Shown here piece after piece: positions 1-11,342 of a stretch of DNA of 64,000 nt. Position numbers and translations under genes: made by a program. The notes beneath the pieces are model-generated. The model was not told the DNA's origin and did no database searches. It saw nothing but the letters and a program-made list of their open reading frames with translations. Position 1 is the stretch's first letter. Each line of letters starts with the position of its first letter. The stretch is from Aspergillus flavus (lineage: Eukaryota; Ascomycota; Eurotiomycetes; Eurotiales; Aspergillaceae): assembly GCF_009017415.1 (NCBI RefSeq), contig NC_092405.1, forward strand, positions 3,100,001 to 3,164,000. The letters are read 5' to 3'.

Positions 1-945
1 CCGATCGTCTAACTGGACATCTTCCGGTGTGACGTCCCGCTCAGGGTCCAGTCCAATGAGATATGCCGCACGCCGGGCAAAGTTGAGCACTCGACCTTCA
101 TGATATTCTCGCGGCTTGGTAGGGGAATTCAAGATCCCGATGACCTTACGACCAATAACCCTCTCTGCATTTTCATCCTGTCGCTGTGCCTCGATTTTCT
201 GCAGTAATTTGAACCCCGCAATCAAGCCTCCCACGGTACTTCCACTCCCACACGCAACAAATACATAATCGAACCGGCCATTTTCTCCCAGTTGCTCCTT
301 TTCCTGCGCCGCAATTTCAAATGCGCACCGCGCATACCCCAGCCCACCCAAGGGATGCAAACTAGCCCCCGAAGGAATCCAGTAGGGCACCTTCCCCTGA
401 GCACGCAATCCCTCCAGAATAGGCGTAATCGGGTCACTGTTATCCACCGTCGAACTATCCTCGAGCATCCGCACCTCCGCTCCTAGAAGCCGGGCAATTT
501 GCACGTTACCCGTGCGTAGAAAAACATCCTTATCTGAACTGGCAGTTAAACCGCCTCCTGTAGCTTTATGGAGAATAACAATTGCTTCGAGTCCGAGTCG
601 TCGCGCTACCGAGGCGACTTGCACTGTATGATTGCTTTGGATAGCACCCTCGGTCACCAGGGTGGTGGTAGCCTTTGCTTCTGATCTTTCTCCGGGTCCA
701 TGCAAACTTGAATTAGACAGGATGTCAGGGACAATATACTCGAGTTTGCGGTACTTGTTGCCTGCACAGGCGAATGGGGAGGAGTGGTCTTCGCGCTTTG
801 CGAAGAGGGAGACTGCGGGGGCGGATCTGGGGTTGTGATTGAGGTGTCTGGTTAGTGCTGGGAGAGGATGAATGGGAGAGGGGTAGGGATATAGAAGAGG
901 GTATCTGGGGAGCTTTGCGAAGGTTTCTGGGAGAGAGAAGGACAT
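1..945 (-). CDS. ACC deaminase-like PLP-dependent enzyme, C terminus cut by window edge
   Basis: One open frame runs from the ATG at 945 to the window edge: 315 codons, no stop. The family (1-aminocyclopropane-1-carboxylate deaminase / D-cysteine desulfhydrase, tryptophan synthase beta fold) deaminates ACC to 2-oxobutyrate and ammonia with pyridoxal phosphate. The PLP-lysine context GNKYRKLEYI is visible, with the lysine at residue 64, and is followed by the typical block TEGAIQSNHTVQVASVARRLG-like at about residues 98-118 and a phosphate-binding glycine stretch CGSGSTVGG near residue 235. These usually separate ACC deaminase from serine/threonine dehydratases. Fungal members are about 340-370 residues, so roughly the last 30-50 are missing. 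A D-cysteine desulfhydrase activity is the main alternative. Confidence 0.85.
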   Translation of the reverse strand, partial: MSFSLPETFAKLPRYPLLYPYPSPIHPLPALTRHLNHNPRSAPAVSLFAKREDHSSPFACAGNKYRKLEYIVPDILSNSSLHGPGERSEAKATTTLVTEGAIQSNHTVQVASVARRLGLEAIVILHKATGGGLTASSDKDVFLRTGNVQIARLLGAEVRMLEDSSTVDNSDPITPILEGLRAQGKVPYWIPSGASLHPLGGLGYARCAFEIAAQEKEQLGENGRFDYVFVACGSGSTVGGLIAGFKLLQKIEAQRQDENAERVIGRKVIGILNSPTKPREYHEGRVLNFARRAAYLIGLDPERDVTPEDVQLDDR

Positions 946-1066
946 GTTGATGGGTGAGTTGGTTTGTTGATTTGGAGAGCAGTGATGTAATGGGAGAAGT
1001 ATATATCGTGCACCGAATCAGAATATGCTATATAAACCTAGAGTTCAAGGCCGGTATCAACAGCTG

Positions 1067-1140
1067 GGTCCCATAACTCAGTCGGTTAGAGTGCTGAGCT
1101 AATAACTCAGAAGTCGAGAGTTCGAGCCTCTCTGGGACCA
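1067..1140 (+). tRNA. tRNA-Ile (anticodon AAU)
   Basis: A complete 74-nt cloverleaf can be folded by eye. The acceptor arm pairs 1067-1073 (ggtccca) with 1133-1139 (tgggacc). The D arm carries TAACTCAGTCGGTTAGA. The anticodon stem is ctgag/ctcag (1094-1098 with 1106-1110) around the loop ctaataa, giving anticodon AAT at 1101-1103. The T arm is gagag-ttcgagc-ctctc. There is no intron, and CCA is not fully encoded. The T-rich run at 1209-1220 downstream may serve as the Pol III terminator. It lies 121 bp upstream of the divergent ACC deaminase-like start. Confidence 0.97.
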
Positions 1141-1402
1141 TGTCTTTTTGCGTGGTTTTTAACCTTGTCTATGCATTAATGGAGTGGCTGGCACTGTTTT
1201 TCTCTTCTACTTTTTTTTTTAAGCTCCATTTTCGATCAATTTTATAGATTGCTGTAGCGAATGATTAGCTGATGCTATGTAGTCGGTACGAAGTGCGATG
1301 ATTTTCCGTCCATAGATATATTTATATATTTTCTCATCGCTTATCACCATCACCAACGCCACCGTCAACAACGCGGGGAACAACACCACACAAACCCACA
1401 CA

Positions 1403-2791
1403 ATGGCCAATAATTCCGAGCATACTCTTTTCCGGTTCTTAAAAGCTGCTCTGCAGACACATCACCGGTTTCTCTCTGGCGCATTGACACGCGCAGAAGC
1501 ACCCGTCTACGTCATCGGCAATCCCTCCGCGGACCTCGACTCTATCATCTCCGCGATAACCTACTCATACTTCGCCAACAACACTGACCGGCACCATGTT
1601 CCCCTGATAAACCTACCGAACGTTCCATCGGGCTCTGAGCTGCACCGGTTGCGACCGGAGTTCGTCAAAGCTTTATGGTTGTCAACTCACCCCCCGGCGC
1701 GAGGTGAGCAACCATGGGAGGAGACACCCGAATCGGCCGGGGCGATCCTCCACGACCATATCCTCACCGTGGCAGATTTCAACGCACACATGGAGGAGAA
1801 AGGAAAGGTTAACGAAAAATATCAGATAAGCGCCGATGCGGTTCTTGTAGACTGGAATGCACTGCCAAACGACACCCCGGACGGACAGAAAGGAAAGGGT
1901 AGTTTAGACGGGCTGCCGACGGTTGAATTCAACGTGATAGGCTGCGTTGACCATCACCAAGACGATGGATTCCTTCGTCCCGGTATCCAACCGAAAGTCA
2001 TTGAGAAGAGCGGGTCATGCACATCGCTTGTTATACACACGCTGAACAAGCGGGGAATATGGTCGGAGGGAAGAGCAGAAGATTCCCACACCCGACGAAT
2101 GGCAGCCGAGGAGCAAGTAGCCTCGCTTGCCATAACCCCCGTTCTTATTGATACCGCCAACCTCACAGCGAAAGACAAAGTAACCCAATTCGACATCCAG
2201 GCTGTGGATTTCCTGACCCCCAAATTCAACAAGGGCGCAACGGACAAAGACAAGCTCTATGCGCAAGTCCTCGAGGCAAAGCAGAACAGCCTAGACCTTC
2301 TGACTGTCGATGAGATCCTGGATCGCGACTACAAGCAGTGGACCGAGACGTCTCCCCGCGAACCAGGGACACCCCTTAACATCGGCTTCTGCTCTATGGT
2401 CAGGTCGATTCCGTGGGTTGTTCGCAAGGCAGGGTCCCCGCAAGAGTTCCTGGATGCAGTGTACGAGTTTGCCTCTAAACGGGAATTGGGCATTGTCGTT
2501 GTTATGGCGGCTTTCAGTTCGAGTGATGACAAGTTTCATAGAGAATTGTTTGTGTGTGCGCTTGACGAGGGCCTTGCAGTTGATGCGCTGGAGAATTTCG
2601 TTAAGCAGTCCAACTCGCAGTTGGGTCTTAAGGAGTGGTCTTCTCTCGATGGTGACGGGATGGCTATTAAGGACCTTCTTAATAGCGACGGTGCCCACAA
2701 GTGGAGGCATATCTGGACAGCAACGGATATTACGAAGAGCAGGAAGCAGGTTGCCCCGATGATGCGGGAAGCTGTGACCTCTTTGAAATAG
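1403..2791 (+). CDS. PPX1: Exopolyphosphatase, DHH/DHHA2 family
   Basis: Intronless, 462 residues. It hydrolyses terminal phosphates from linear polyphosphate, in the cytosol and mitochondria of yeast. The metal-binding DHH-family motifs are in order: NPSADLDSI near residues 40-48, VDWNALP near 150, and CVDHHQDDGF near 182-191 carrying the DHH triad. A DHHA2-type C-terminal region follows (PVLIDTANL..., then DRDYKQW). Length agrees with fungal Ppx1 (about 400-460). The ATG at 1403 follows an A/C-rich leader (cacacaATGG). The convergent neighbour is CYK3, 611 bp away. Prune-type phosphodiesterases share the fold, but the length and motif spacing favour exopolyphosphatase. Confidence 0.9.
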   Translation: MANNSEHTLFRFLKAALQTHHRFLSGALTRAEAPVYVIGNPSADLDSIISAITYSYFANNTDRHHVPLINLPNVPSGSELHRLRPEFVKALWLSTHPPARGEQPWEETPESAGAILHDHILTVADFNAHMEEKGKVNEKYQISADAVLVDWNALPNDTPDGQKGKGSLDGLPTVEFNVIGCVDHHQDDGFLRPGIQPKVIEKSGSCTSLVIHTLNKRGIWSEGRAEDSHTRRMAAEEQVASLAITPVLIDTANLTAKDKVTQFDIQAVDFLTPKFNKGATDKDKLYAQVLEAKQNSLDLLTVDEILDRDYKQWTETSPREPGTPLNIGFCSMVRSIPWVVRKAGSPQEFLDAVYEFASKRELGIVVVMAAFSSSDDKFHRELFVCALDEGLAVDALENFVKQSNSQLGLKEWSSLDGDGMAIKDLLNSDGAHKWRHIWTATDITKSRKQVAPMMREAVTSLK

Positions 2792-3402
2792 AGACTAATC
2801 GGATAGACATCTAATCGTGAGAAGTACATTATCATTCTTTCTCATTGGACCTACCAGCGTTAAAAATACATCTATTTCACGGAATAAACTGAGAAGACGC
2901 TCGCACTGACGCCTCTCCAAGTCTAGGTAAACAGCGTCCAACTATAATCGCTAAGCCTATTGTCAACAATCCAACATGCCCCATTGACCAAGATAATGTG
3001 TAAAAGGAAAACAGAAAAAAGGAAGTGAAGAGATAGATAATCGAACGTTCAACACCGTCTCCATAGAATTGAGAATAAACCCGACAACTCCATATATGTC
3101 GTAACCTGAATCCATGATGCTGCCCCTCTAGGGTAAGCCTGACCATATCAAATGAACATTTCCTGATGCAACTATGCAGGATCCCAACCCCGACTCAGAT
3201 AATGCAATGCATGCAACCGTTAAGCAAGGAGCACAATGAGAAAAGAAAAAGAACATATTAAAGGAAATTGGACCAGTTTGCTCGCTATCGTCGAGGATCA
3301 TCTGGAGAAAAACATTGCGTTTGGGAGAAGCAAGACTAAGATATCATGAGCATTTTCTGAACATGCCTGATAAACGAGGTTTAGTCGAGAATGCTCCAGA
3401 TT
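2792..3402. other. Convergent intergenic region
   Basis: 611 bp between the 3' ends of the exopolyphosphatase and CYK3 genes. It is A/T-rich and presumably holds both 3' UTRs. The short frames in it show no family signature. Confidence 0.6.
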
Positions 3403-6400
3403 CTAAAAACATTCCCATTCACAGAAGACACACCACCGGGCGACACGATCCGCGAGGACCAAGCCTCTCCAGGTACCCCGTTCTCCGATTTTAATGACCG
3501 TTTCCCAGACACTACCGTCAGCTGTAGCATCGGTCCCTGATTCGGCATTGGAGTTAGAACTGATCATGTGGTCGGCTTTCCGAGTCAATCGCAGGATCTT
3601 GCCTGACGGCGATTGTATCGCTAATTTGGCCGGTTTCTCCCGCCCGGATGCTGACCGACCTGATGAGATAGCTGACGTCGACGCGGAAAATTCATTGGAG
3701 ACGGTGGACACAGAGGACCCACCGGCAGAGCTGGAGACCATGCTAAGTGCACTGGCGGGTCGAGAGAACACAGATGGAGAGATTCGCCCACTGACACCTG
3801 CTTCACTGCTCATCGACGAAGATGACGGCGAGGAAGGATGTTGCCGTACGGCGAAGACGAAGGTATTGTTGACTGCAAGTCTTGCGCACTGGGGCTGCAT
3901 GATATACAAATCATGACGCTGGGCATGAGGGGTTGGATGACGAAGCACGAAATCATATGGTGGGTTCTCCCCAGCATGAATGATTGGGAGCGTGAGGGCT
4001 AGAGGATGCGGAATGTCTCGACTGGAGTGCATTAGCCCTTTCTTTCCCGCATACACCTTGAGCGTGCCCTGTCCTTCGTCGCCTGGTAAGATGGCTTTGA
4101 CAGTGATTCGCTTTTGACCGTTGACCCAGTCGGGCTGGACTAGGGCACGCTTGCGTATCACCTCTCCACTTTCGAAGAAGTCACCATCTGCGTCGCGGGC
4201 GAAGGCGGGAGCTTCGATTTCGGCGGCACATTCTACATCTGGAGGTACGAATAGACGGATTTGTAAGACCTCCAGACCCTCAATTCGAACAACACTGGTA
4301 TCGTAATCAGGAAACTGCAGGCCCATCTTGAAATACGTTGGACAAGTCGTAGGCAGAGCAAGAAGCACGTCGGGGGAAATAGGAGGGCAAATATGTTGTT
4401 CTTCATGAGAAAGAGGTACATGTGTATAACAGATCTCGAGAGGACGGGTAAGGAAATACCAACTTTCTGCCGAGGAAGGGTTGTTGGTAACGAACTGGCT
4501 CCTCCGCGGGTTGGTTGGGCTTGCTAACGAACAGTCCATGATGCGCCATTCACCATCAACTAGTACAGCATTCCACCAATGATTGGCTCGGGATAGGCTG
4601 TCCAAGTCAAATAATTCGCCAGGAGACTTGAGATACCCTTTAATTGCGTCGGCGTGCATGCCAACCGCGGCACACATTTCTTTAACGAGGAACGCAACTT
4701 CCTGAGGACTTCCCCTTTTTGTCTGCAGTACCCGCCTGAGGTCCATCCCAACTTCTTCAACAGGCTCATCCCAGGCAATCTTCTCACTGACCCAAGTAAA
4801 GATGGCGCGAAGCCTTTGAACATCACTCTTGTAAGGCCGGCAGACATACCCTTGTGCGAGACTCATAGGGTTGGTCATGGGGGGAAGGCTGTTAACGAAT
4901 CGAGCACTCTTGTCAACAAGGGATAAATTGACGGAGCCAAAGTTGGTTGGTTCACTGATTGGTAGACCATCAATGCTTTCATCACCTTCGGCGGTTTCAT
5001 AGAGCTCTTCCACCGCGTAAATAACTGGATAATCCATCATGTGGCATCGCTCAACTCTCTCCATCCTTTCGTTTCGGCTGGGAGAGCTTGCTCGGTTCAC
5101 ATCGCGCCGCACTTGGACCCAATCAATGCCATTACTGCCGAGTCCCATCTCCCGAGTAGTATCACGGTGAGAGTGTGAAGAGCGTATTGGAGAAGTCGCT
5201 CTACCCTTGGTAGGTGAATAGGACCCGCCATTTTGCCCAACTGCGATGCTACTTCTGGCATTAGCGGCACCGGTCTTTGCAGATTCAAAAATCTTTTTGA
5301 AAAACCCTTGTTTCTTGGCTTTGGGGGTGGAAAGGCCTCCGAATACTCCGGCAGACTCTTCGGGTCCAGTGCCCGAAGGTGACCAGGGAACGGCTGATGA
5401 AGCGCCCTGTCGAGAGGTATTATGACTCGAGTGGTATGATACTCCGGTTAGGGGGGTTTCGGGCCGCGAGACTCTTGATACATCACTGAACCCTCTTGTG
5501 CGGAAAGTGTCCAGTGCGGTATTGGGCCGCTCATTTGCTCCAATCCCTCTCCGGGCATAACTCCCTGCACTGGTGGCACTAAAGCCGCCAGCTGATGGAC
5601 CACTCATTAGGCTCTGACTGGTTCTTTCGGTGCTCGTTGTTATGTTGGTCCCGTTACTCTGCACGCCACTCGAAGAATTTGTAGTACTCGACTTGTTAGT
5701 GTAGCTCCGGTTGAGCATTTCCGCTCTCATGTCCTGTCCAGAACGGCGGTTCTTCAAATAGGGGTACTGGGCCGGAATGGAATTGTGTCTTCCGTGGTAA
5801 GGAACATTTCGGGGTGGTGGTGGAGGAGGTTCCTCATCATCCCCTGGCATTTCTACATCTTCAGATCCTCTTCGGCTTTGCTCCTGCATCTGACGAAGCC
5901 GGCTTTCCATCCTTTGTACGTAGTTGTTCAGCTGTGGAGGTCCGTCGAGGAAGTGATCCTGCGCGTATACGCTGCCCCTATGCGGCTGGCCACCATGATA
6001 CTGATACTCCTTTTCACCATCAAATCCCAATGAGGTTAATGGGCGATTCATGACCTGCAAAGATCGACTGTCCCGCAGACTGTCATAAGCATCCGGTGAC
6101 CATGGGTCATCAAACATCGGTCGAGGAGATGGCGAATGAGTCTCGCGGGACATGCCCATATCCTCTAAAGATGTCATGACATCTTCCATTGCGTCTCGCA
6201 GGGGAGAGGGTGTATGTCCATTTACATCTGAATGTGCTGCTGGAGAGGGAGTCCTCGGCATCGTCACATAACGGTCGTTCATGTCGTAGCGAGCCGGAAC
6301 ATCTATGGACGGCTGACGATTGACAGCGACTCTGTGTGGGGGAGGAGGTGGCGGTGGCGGCGACTCTTCACGTTCCTGAAGCTGCAGCGGAGATATCTCG

Positions 6401-7221
6401 CGGGATGTTGGCCGGGACAAAGATACGCTGTGCCTAGGTACCGCAGGTGGCGCTATATCAGACTGGTCTAGAGGCCGAGGAGATGCTACACGAGAGGGAG
6501 GCCTATAAACCACGAGGTCCTGCCCAGTGGGGATTGTAGGGTCCAGTGATGGATCGGCTTCCGGGGGGCGGGGGGAGACTGCTCGTGAGGGAGGCCTAGG
6601 TCGGGAGACTGTTTGGTTTGAGGTGGTGGGAGTGGAAATCGACGGAAGATCAGGTTCTTGTGGGGGACGAGGCGATATCGCACGTGAAGGTGGCCGGGAT
6701 CGCGAAGGTCTAGCAGTAGGAGTCGATTGCCTCACCGAGCTTGCGGGGGTGCGCAGAGGCTTGACTTTCCGGGGATGACTGCCATCACGAGGTGGCGTTT
6801 GAGGGATTGAACTCTTGACAAGGGACGTCGAAGTCCCATTTCTGGAGAGCTCTCCTGAGGGCGCAAGCGCTTCTTTATGTGCTTGGAAAGGCTTTCTAAA
6901 CACCGTTTTTTGTTTTTTAGGAGCTGAAGTAGGATTTGTGATCGGCGATTGAGCTGCCTGAACCATAGGACCTGTTGTTGTCCGACTGACTGGAACGAAA
7001 TCCTCCCCCAGAACCTCGACGAAGTTGGATGGAAACAGTCCCACCATGCGTCTATCTCGTCGTAACCGACCCATCCACCACTGACCATCTCCGGCATTGA
7101 GGCATTCGATCAGATCCCCCTCCACAAACCCCAGATCTCGTTTGGTTTCTCCGCCCCACGAATAGACAGCTCGACACCAACATGGGAACCGAGAGGGCAA
7201 CTGAGGTGCGCTTGGGGTCAT
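3403..7221 (-). CDS. CYK3: Cytokinesis protein 3 (SH3 plus transglutaminase-like domain)
   Basis: Intronless, 1272 residues. An N-terminal SH3 domain (about residues 10-72, ending GLFPSNFVEVL) should bind proline-rich partners at the contractile ring and septum. A long disordered middle follows, with repeated proline/serine blocks (RPPSRAISPRPP-type at about 170-290) and a polyproline run near 290. A transglutaminase-like domain lies at about 790-960. It keeps the HWWNAV and DCSLA histidine/aspartate motifs, but the usual nucleophile site reads RGSPQE where active enzymes have Cys. Loss of that cysteine is known for fungal Cyk3 and suggests a structural role in septum synthesis. Domain order and length match Cyk3 of filamentous fungi. 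The 5' flank begins the 2-kb gap before the pigment locus. Confidence 0.88.
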   Translation of the reverse strand: MTPSAPQLPSRFPCWCRAVYSWGGETKRDLGFVEGDLIECLNAGDGQWWMGRLRRDRRMVGLFPSNFVEVLGEDFVPVSRTTTGPMVQAAQSPITNPTSAPKKQKTVFRKPFQAHKEALAPSGELSRNGTSTSLVKSSIPQTPPRDGSHPRKVKPLRTPASSVRQSTPTARPSRSRPPSRAISPRPPQEPDLPSISTPTTSNQTVSRPRPPSRAVSPRPPEADPSLDPTIPTGQDLVVYRPPSRVASPRPLDQSDIAPPAVPRHSVSLSRPTSREISPLQLQEREESPPPPPPPPHRVAVNRQPSIDVPARYDMNDRYVTMPRTPSPAAHSDVNGHTPSPLRDAMEDVMTSLEDMGMSRETHSPSPRPMFDDPWSPDAYDSLRDSRSLQVMNRPLTSLGFDGEKEYQYHGGQPHRGSVYAQDHFLDGPPQLNNYVQRMESRLRQMQEQSRRGSEDVEMPGDDEEPPPPPPRNVPYHGRHNSIPAQYPYLKNRRSGQDMRAEMLNRSYTNKSSTTNSSSGVQSNGTNITTSTERTSQSLMSGPSAGGFSATSAGSYARRGIGANERPNTALDTFRTRGFSDVSRVSRPETPLTGVSYHSSHNTSRQGASSAVPWSPSGTGPEESAGVFGGLSTPKAKKQGFFKKIFESAKTGAANARSSIAVGQNGGSYSPTKGRATSPIRSSHSHRDTTREMGLGSNGIDWVQVRRDVNRASSPSRNERMERVERCHMMDYPVIYAVEELYETAEGDESIDGLPISEPTNFGSVNLSLVDKSARFVNSLPPMTNPMSLAQGYVCRPYKSDVQRLRAIFTWVSEKIAWDEPVEEVGMDLRRVLQTKRGSPQEVAFLVKEMCAAVGMHADAIKGYLKSPGELFDLDSLSRANHWWNAVLVDGEWRIMDCSLASPTNPRRSQFVTNNPSSAESWYFLTRPLEICYTHVPLSHEEQHICPPISPDVLLALPTTCPTYFKMGLQFPDYDTSVVRIEGLEVLQIRLFVPPDVECAAEIEAPAFARDADGDFFESGEVIRKRALVQPDWVNGQKRITVKAILPGDEGQGTLKVYAGKKGLMHSSRDIPHPLALTLPIIHAGENPPYDFVLRHPTPHAQRHDLYIMQPQCARLAVNNTFVFAVRQHPSSPSSSSMSSEAGVSGRISPSVFSRPASALSMVSSSAGGSSVSTVSNEFSASTSAISSGRSASGREKPAKLAIQSPSGKILRLTRKADHMISSNSNAESGTDATADGSVWETVIKIGERGTWRGLVLADRVARWCVFCEWECF

Positions 7222-9218
7222 CGCGGGTGAGTATGAGCGAGGGGAGAGAAGGTGGCGTTAGTCGGAGATAAAGCACCGTATTCACTAAGTGTTAGGAACA
7301 ATGAGTTGCGCAATCAATCAAAAGAGTGCGCCAAGGTTGTTGAACCAACTTTGGGATAGGGTATAAGGAAGCTCCCCGGTGGCGCAGCGCTGTCAAATGA
7401 AAGGCAGTTATGAAAGGACTAGGACCCGTGCAACGGAGGGAACAGGAACATGATAGGAATGAGAATAGAAACGATAAGAGAGACAATAATGGGGAGAAGA
7501 AAACTGATAAGATTAAAAAGAGGCAATCATTACCTGTCCATATCAGTTCACATGGAAGACAGAACTAAATGTCCGACGCGAAAGAGAAAAGAAGCAGCAA
7601 GCGGTGCAAGGGAGGAGTGACAGAGAGAGGGAGAGAGAGCTGAAAGTCACGGTGAGGCCCGAATGTTTTGGTGTTTACGTGGGCGCCCGTTTGGGACTAG
7701 TCGCCGGGCTTATCGATAAGCTTAATGCGCACTGTCCCCCGCCGCGTGATCAATCAAGATCCTTGATCATACTAAAGTCTTTTCCAACATGCTGCTTTTT
7801 TACTATTTCACCTACTTCAACTATTGTAGAAGTGCTCACTCTTGACCAATGCAAGGGAGACCGTCTTATTTTTGTTTGATCATTGCACTATATGCAAACT
7901 TGTTGGTAGGATATCTAGCGTATCTTCGTGTCTACCAAATCTAGGATGTGAAGACCCTGAAGGGCCCCTTCTCTTCAGACGATCCATGGTTTATCCTCTC
8001 CACTACCCGCACAGCAACCCATGGACAGCATGCTGTTGGATTCCCAATCATATTCTATTTTGATCTGTATGTGCATGAAAATCTGTAGTAACAAAGATAT
8101 GATCTTTACATATGAGACAGCAACGAGAAAGCACACAAGGATCTCAAAAGCGTTCTGTTGCAAGGGTGAATCTTTAAATTCATTTGCAATATGATTGTGA
8201 GACACTGGGGATGTATTTCCTCTCTACCCCTTGACCCAAAGTTTCCACAATCCTTGCCCTCGATTTGGACAATGCTGGATTCCAACCAAGAAAGTAGTAT
8301 TCTTAGTCGACTCGTGTAGCTTCACGCCCCACTAGCTACGGGCCAATCCGAGAAGATTGTGTCTATTACAGACAACAAGATATAATCCAAAGCGATCGAC
8401 AACGAGGGAAAGAGAAACAAAGAAAAGCCCTGATATGTGGCTGGTCTCTACTTTTCCATACGGAGACGATGGTCTCGGGTTCATTAACATTCCAATCATC
8501 ATCCCTTGAACCTATGAGTCTTCCTCCCTTGCTTTGCTGAACCAAAAACAGTAATGGGTACACCAATGCGTCTTCCTATAGGGGACAACTATGTGTATGT
8601 GGCTCAGCTGCTTCAAATAGTTTGACACATGTATTGTGAACGGAGCAATTCCCCTGAACAGACGGTGCATTCTGCAATACAATGCAGGTACTACTAGTAG
8701 TAATGCAATCGGCCACGATGCCGGAATTCGGCAGTCTTGACATCTCTTTTTTTCCGTCCACGGGGGTTGGGGTGCATTTATTTAGGTAATCAATTTGGCA
8801 ATCGGCACGTGCTTGGATTTGATCAATTAAATCACCATAAGCTTTCCGCAATCACAAAAATACTACGACGATTGGGAGATAAAAGAAAAAAAGAAAAAAA
8901 GAAAAAAAAAATAAGTAAGAGGACAGATTATCATTCTTGCATTTTATTGATATTAAATCTCGTATTATCCGCAAGGGTCCCGCAACTCAATTCCAGACTA
9001 GTTCAACTCTAAGAATGCTCGTTCTCAGGCGGTTAATAATATTTTCTACGCTTCCGGCCAACATAACAATTCATGTACATACTTGATTCTTGGCCAATAT
9101 GAGACGTGTCTATATAAGATGCTCGGAAAAGTATTTCAAATGGAACAATTTGTTTCTCAAGGCGTCTTTTTATCTATTAATCAAACAACATATGCCTTAC
9201 TAGAGTGCGCTGCACAGA
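7222..9218. other. Divergent intergenic region between CYK3 and the multicopper oxidase
   Basis: About 2 kb with no supportable gene. It must contain the CYK3 promoter (purine-rich tract around 7440-7640) and the oxidase promoter. An A-rich low-complexity run sits at about 8880-8911, and a TATA-like tataag lies around 9113. Short frames here lack homology signals. Confidence 0.55.
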
Positions 9219-11342
9219 ATGGCGCCTTTAAAAACCCTCGTGGCCTTGCTTAGTGCCAATGTGCTTACTTCGGTATTGGCAGAGCTTGTTAAATTCGAGG
9301 TGGATCTGACTTGGGCGAAAGGCTCTCCAGACGGCAACCTTCGAGATATGATCTTTGTGAATGATCAATTCCCCGCCCCTCAGTTGACACTGAACCAATA
9401 TGATGATGTTGAGGTACGCCTTTGAGCACATGTATATATATATATATATATATATATATCTCCTTTTGTCATTTGTTCACCACATGTTTCAATTTACTAA
9501 TCTTCCATAGTTCACGGTGAATAATCATATGCCTTTCAATGCTACCGTTCATTTTCATGGGATAGTGTATGTACCGCATTGTGGCCACTTTCTTTTGGCG
9601 CTCAGCCATAAGTCTATTTATTCAATGACGTGCCTCTAACTTTGTACAGACAACTCAACACCCCATGGTCGGATGGCGTTCCTGGCTTGACGCAGAAGCC
9701 TATTTTACCAGGAGGGACCTTTACCTATCGATGGACCGCCACAGAATATGGCACGTATTGGTACCATGCTCACGCCCGTTCCCTGATGGCGGACGGGCTC
9801 TACGGAGCTATTTGGATCAAGTGTGTACCGAGATGGCCCTCTATTTTGTGCAAAGACTGACATGACAAGCCCCGCTCCCGAGATCCCACAGCCTTTCCAC
9901 TTGATATCCGATGATGAAAAGGATATTGAAGCCATGCAAAAAGCAGAGAGTGACCCTAAGCTCGTCATTTTATCGGACTGGTCACACTATACTTCGGAGG
10001 AATACCAAAAAATCATGGAGGAGAGTGGGGTAGATCTTTTGTATGGATTTCCGTTACTAGAGCAAATAGGTCATATTACTGATAATAGTCCATCAGCTGC
10101 GTTGACAGTATTCTGATTAATGGACGAGGGCGCGTACATTGTCCTGGAGCCGATTTTATCAACAGCCTTCAAACGGACTATTTGAAAGCCTCAATTGATA
10201 ACCTGCCGCTAACAGATAAAGGGTATGTTTCTCTCCCCTAAAAAAAAAAGCCGATATCCCGCTAATGGACAATTGGAAGATGTTATCCTAAAATCTACAA
10301 GACCCAAGGAAGCTTCCCCCGAAACGACTCAAAGGTTCCACCTGGACTAGAGTCAGGCTGCGTCGCCACAGCTGGGACTCATGAAATAATTGAAGTTGAC
10401 CCGGAGGACGGATGGGTCAGTATGAAATTCATCAGTGCCGCGTGGCTTAAAGCTGTTATCGCATCGATCGACGAGCACCCGATGTGGATCTACGAAGTTG
10501 ACGGCCATTATATTGAGCCTCAACTCGCACACACTATGGTGATGTACAATGGCGAGCGCTATTCTGCAATGATCAAACTCGACAAGACACCGAAAGACTA
10601 TACAATTAGAATTCCCGACACAAACGCTGATCAGATCATCGCGGGCTTTGCAACTATGAGATACAAAGGCAGTGATCAAACTGGGGAATCCGAGCCCTAT
10701 GTTGATTATGGCGGATTAAACACAACCGCTGACGTGATCGCCTTGAACGAGAGTATTTTGGTACCGTACCCAAGCATCCAGCTTCCGACAGCTGCCGACC
10801 AGCTGATCAACCTCACCTTTGGTCGGCGGGAGTCGGCGTATCAGTGGACACTTGAAGGGAAGCAGTTGTATGACGTGATGGCCAACTACGACGATCCGAT
10901 CCTCTACAACCTGACTGCGAAGGAGAACTTGGGCGATAAGGTTACCGTTCAAACCCAGAATGGAACTTGGGTTGATGTTTTACTTCAGGTGGGTATAATG
11001 CCGAACACCCCACCTATTCAGGCGCCCCATATCATTCACAAGCACTCAAACAAAGCCTTCATCGTCGGGGAAGGCGATGGGTTCTTCAACTGGACGAGTG
11101 TCGCCGAAGCAGCCACGGAAAGACCGGAGCTCTTCGAATTTGAGCGACCGCGATTGCGGGATACTTTTATGGTACTGGGTCTTCTTGGTCCCAGATGGAT
11201 GGTCATTCGGTACCAAGTAGTTAACCCAGGTCCTTTCCTCATCCATTGCCATATTGAAACACATCTAGCCAATGGTATGGGGGTTGCTTTACTTGATGGC
11301 GTCGACGAATGGCCGGAGGTTCCACCGGAATATGCTCTTTGA
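9219..11342 (+). CDS. Secreted multicopper oxidase, Abr1-like, of the pigment locus
   Basis: Six exons by splice signals and frame: 9219-9413, 9511-9566, 9650-9820, 9870-10040, 10109-10222, 10280-11342, giving 589 residues. A signal peptide (about residues 1-21) precedes three cupredoxin domains. Copper-ligand motifs are HFHG (exon 2), YHAH within GTYWYHAHARS (exon 3), HIIHKHSNKAF and the terminal HCHIETHLANGM. This is the ascomycete oxidase group that includes conidial Abr1 of Aspergillus fumigatus and ferroxidase/laccase relatives. In the DHN-melanin clusters Abr1 acts late, in polymerisation. It lies 1.46 kb upstream of the PKS in the same direction, which supports a pigment role. Intron 1 holds a (TA)n tract. 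A general laccase or ferroxidase is the alternative. Confidence 0.85.
9433..9459. repeat. (TA)n microsatellite inside intron 1 of the multicopper oxidase
   Basis: An uninterrupted alternating TA run of about 27 nt lies between the donor at 9414 and the acceptor at 9510. It affects intron length only. Confidence 0.95.

Noticed and set aside
2291..2710. 139-codon minus-strand frame
   Set aside because: Antisense to the exopolyphosphatase coding sequence, with no signature of its own.
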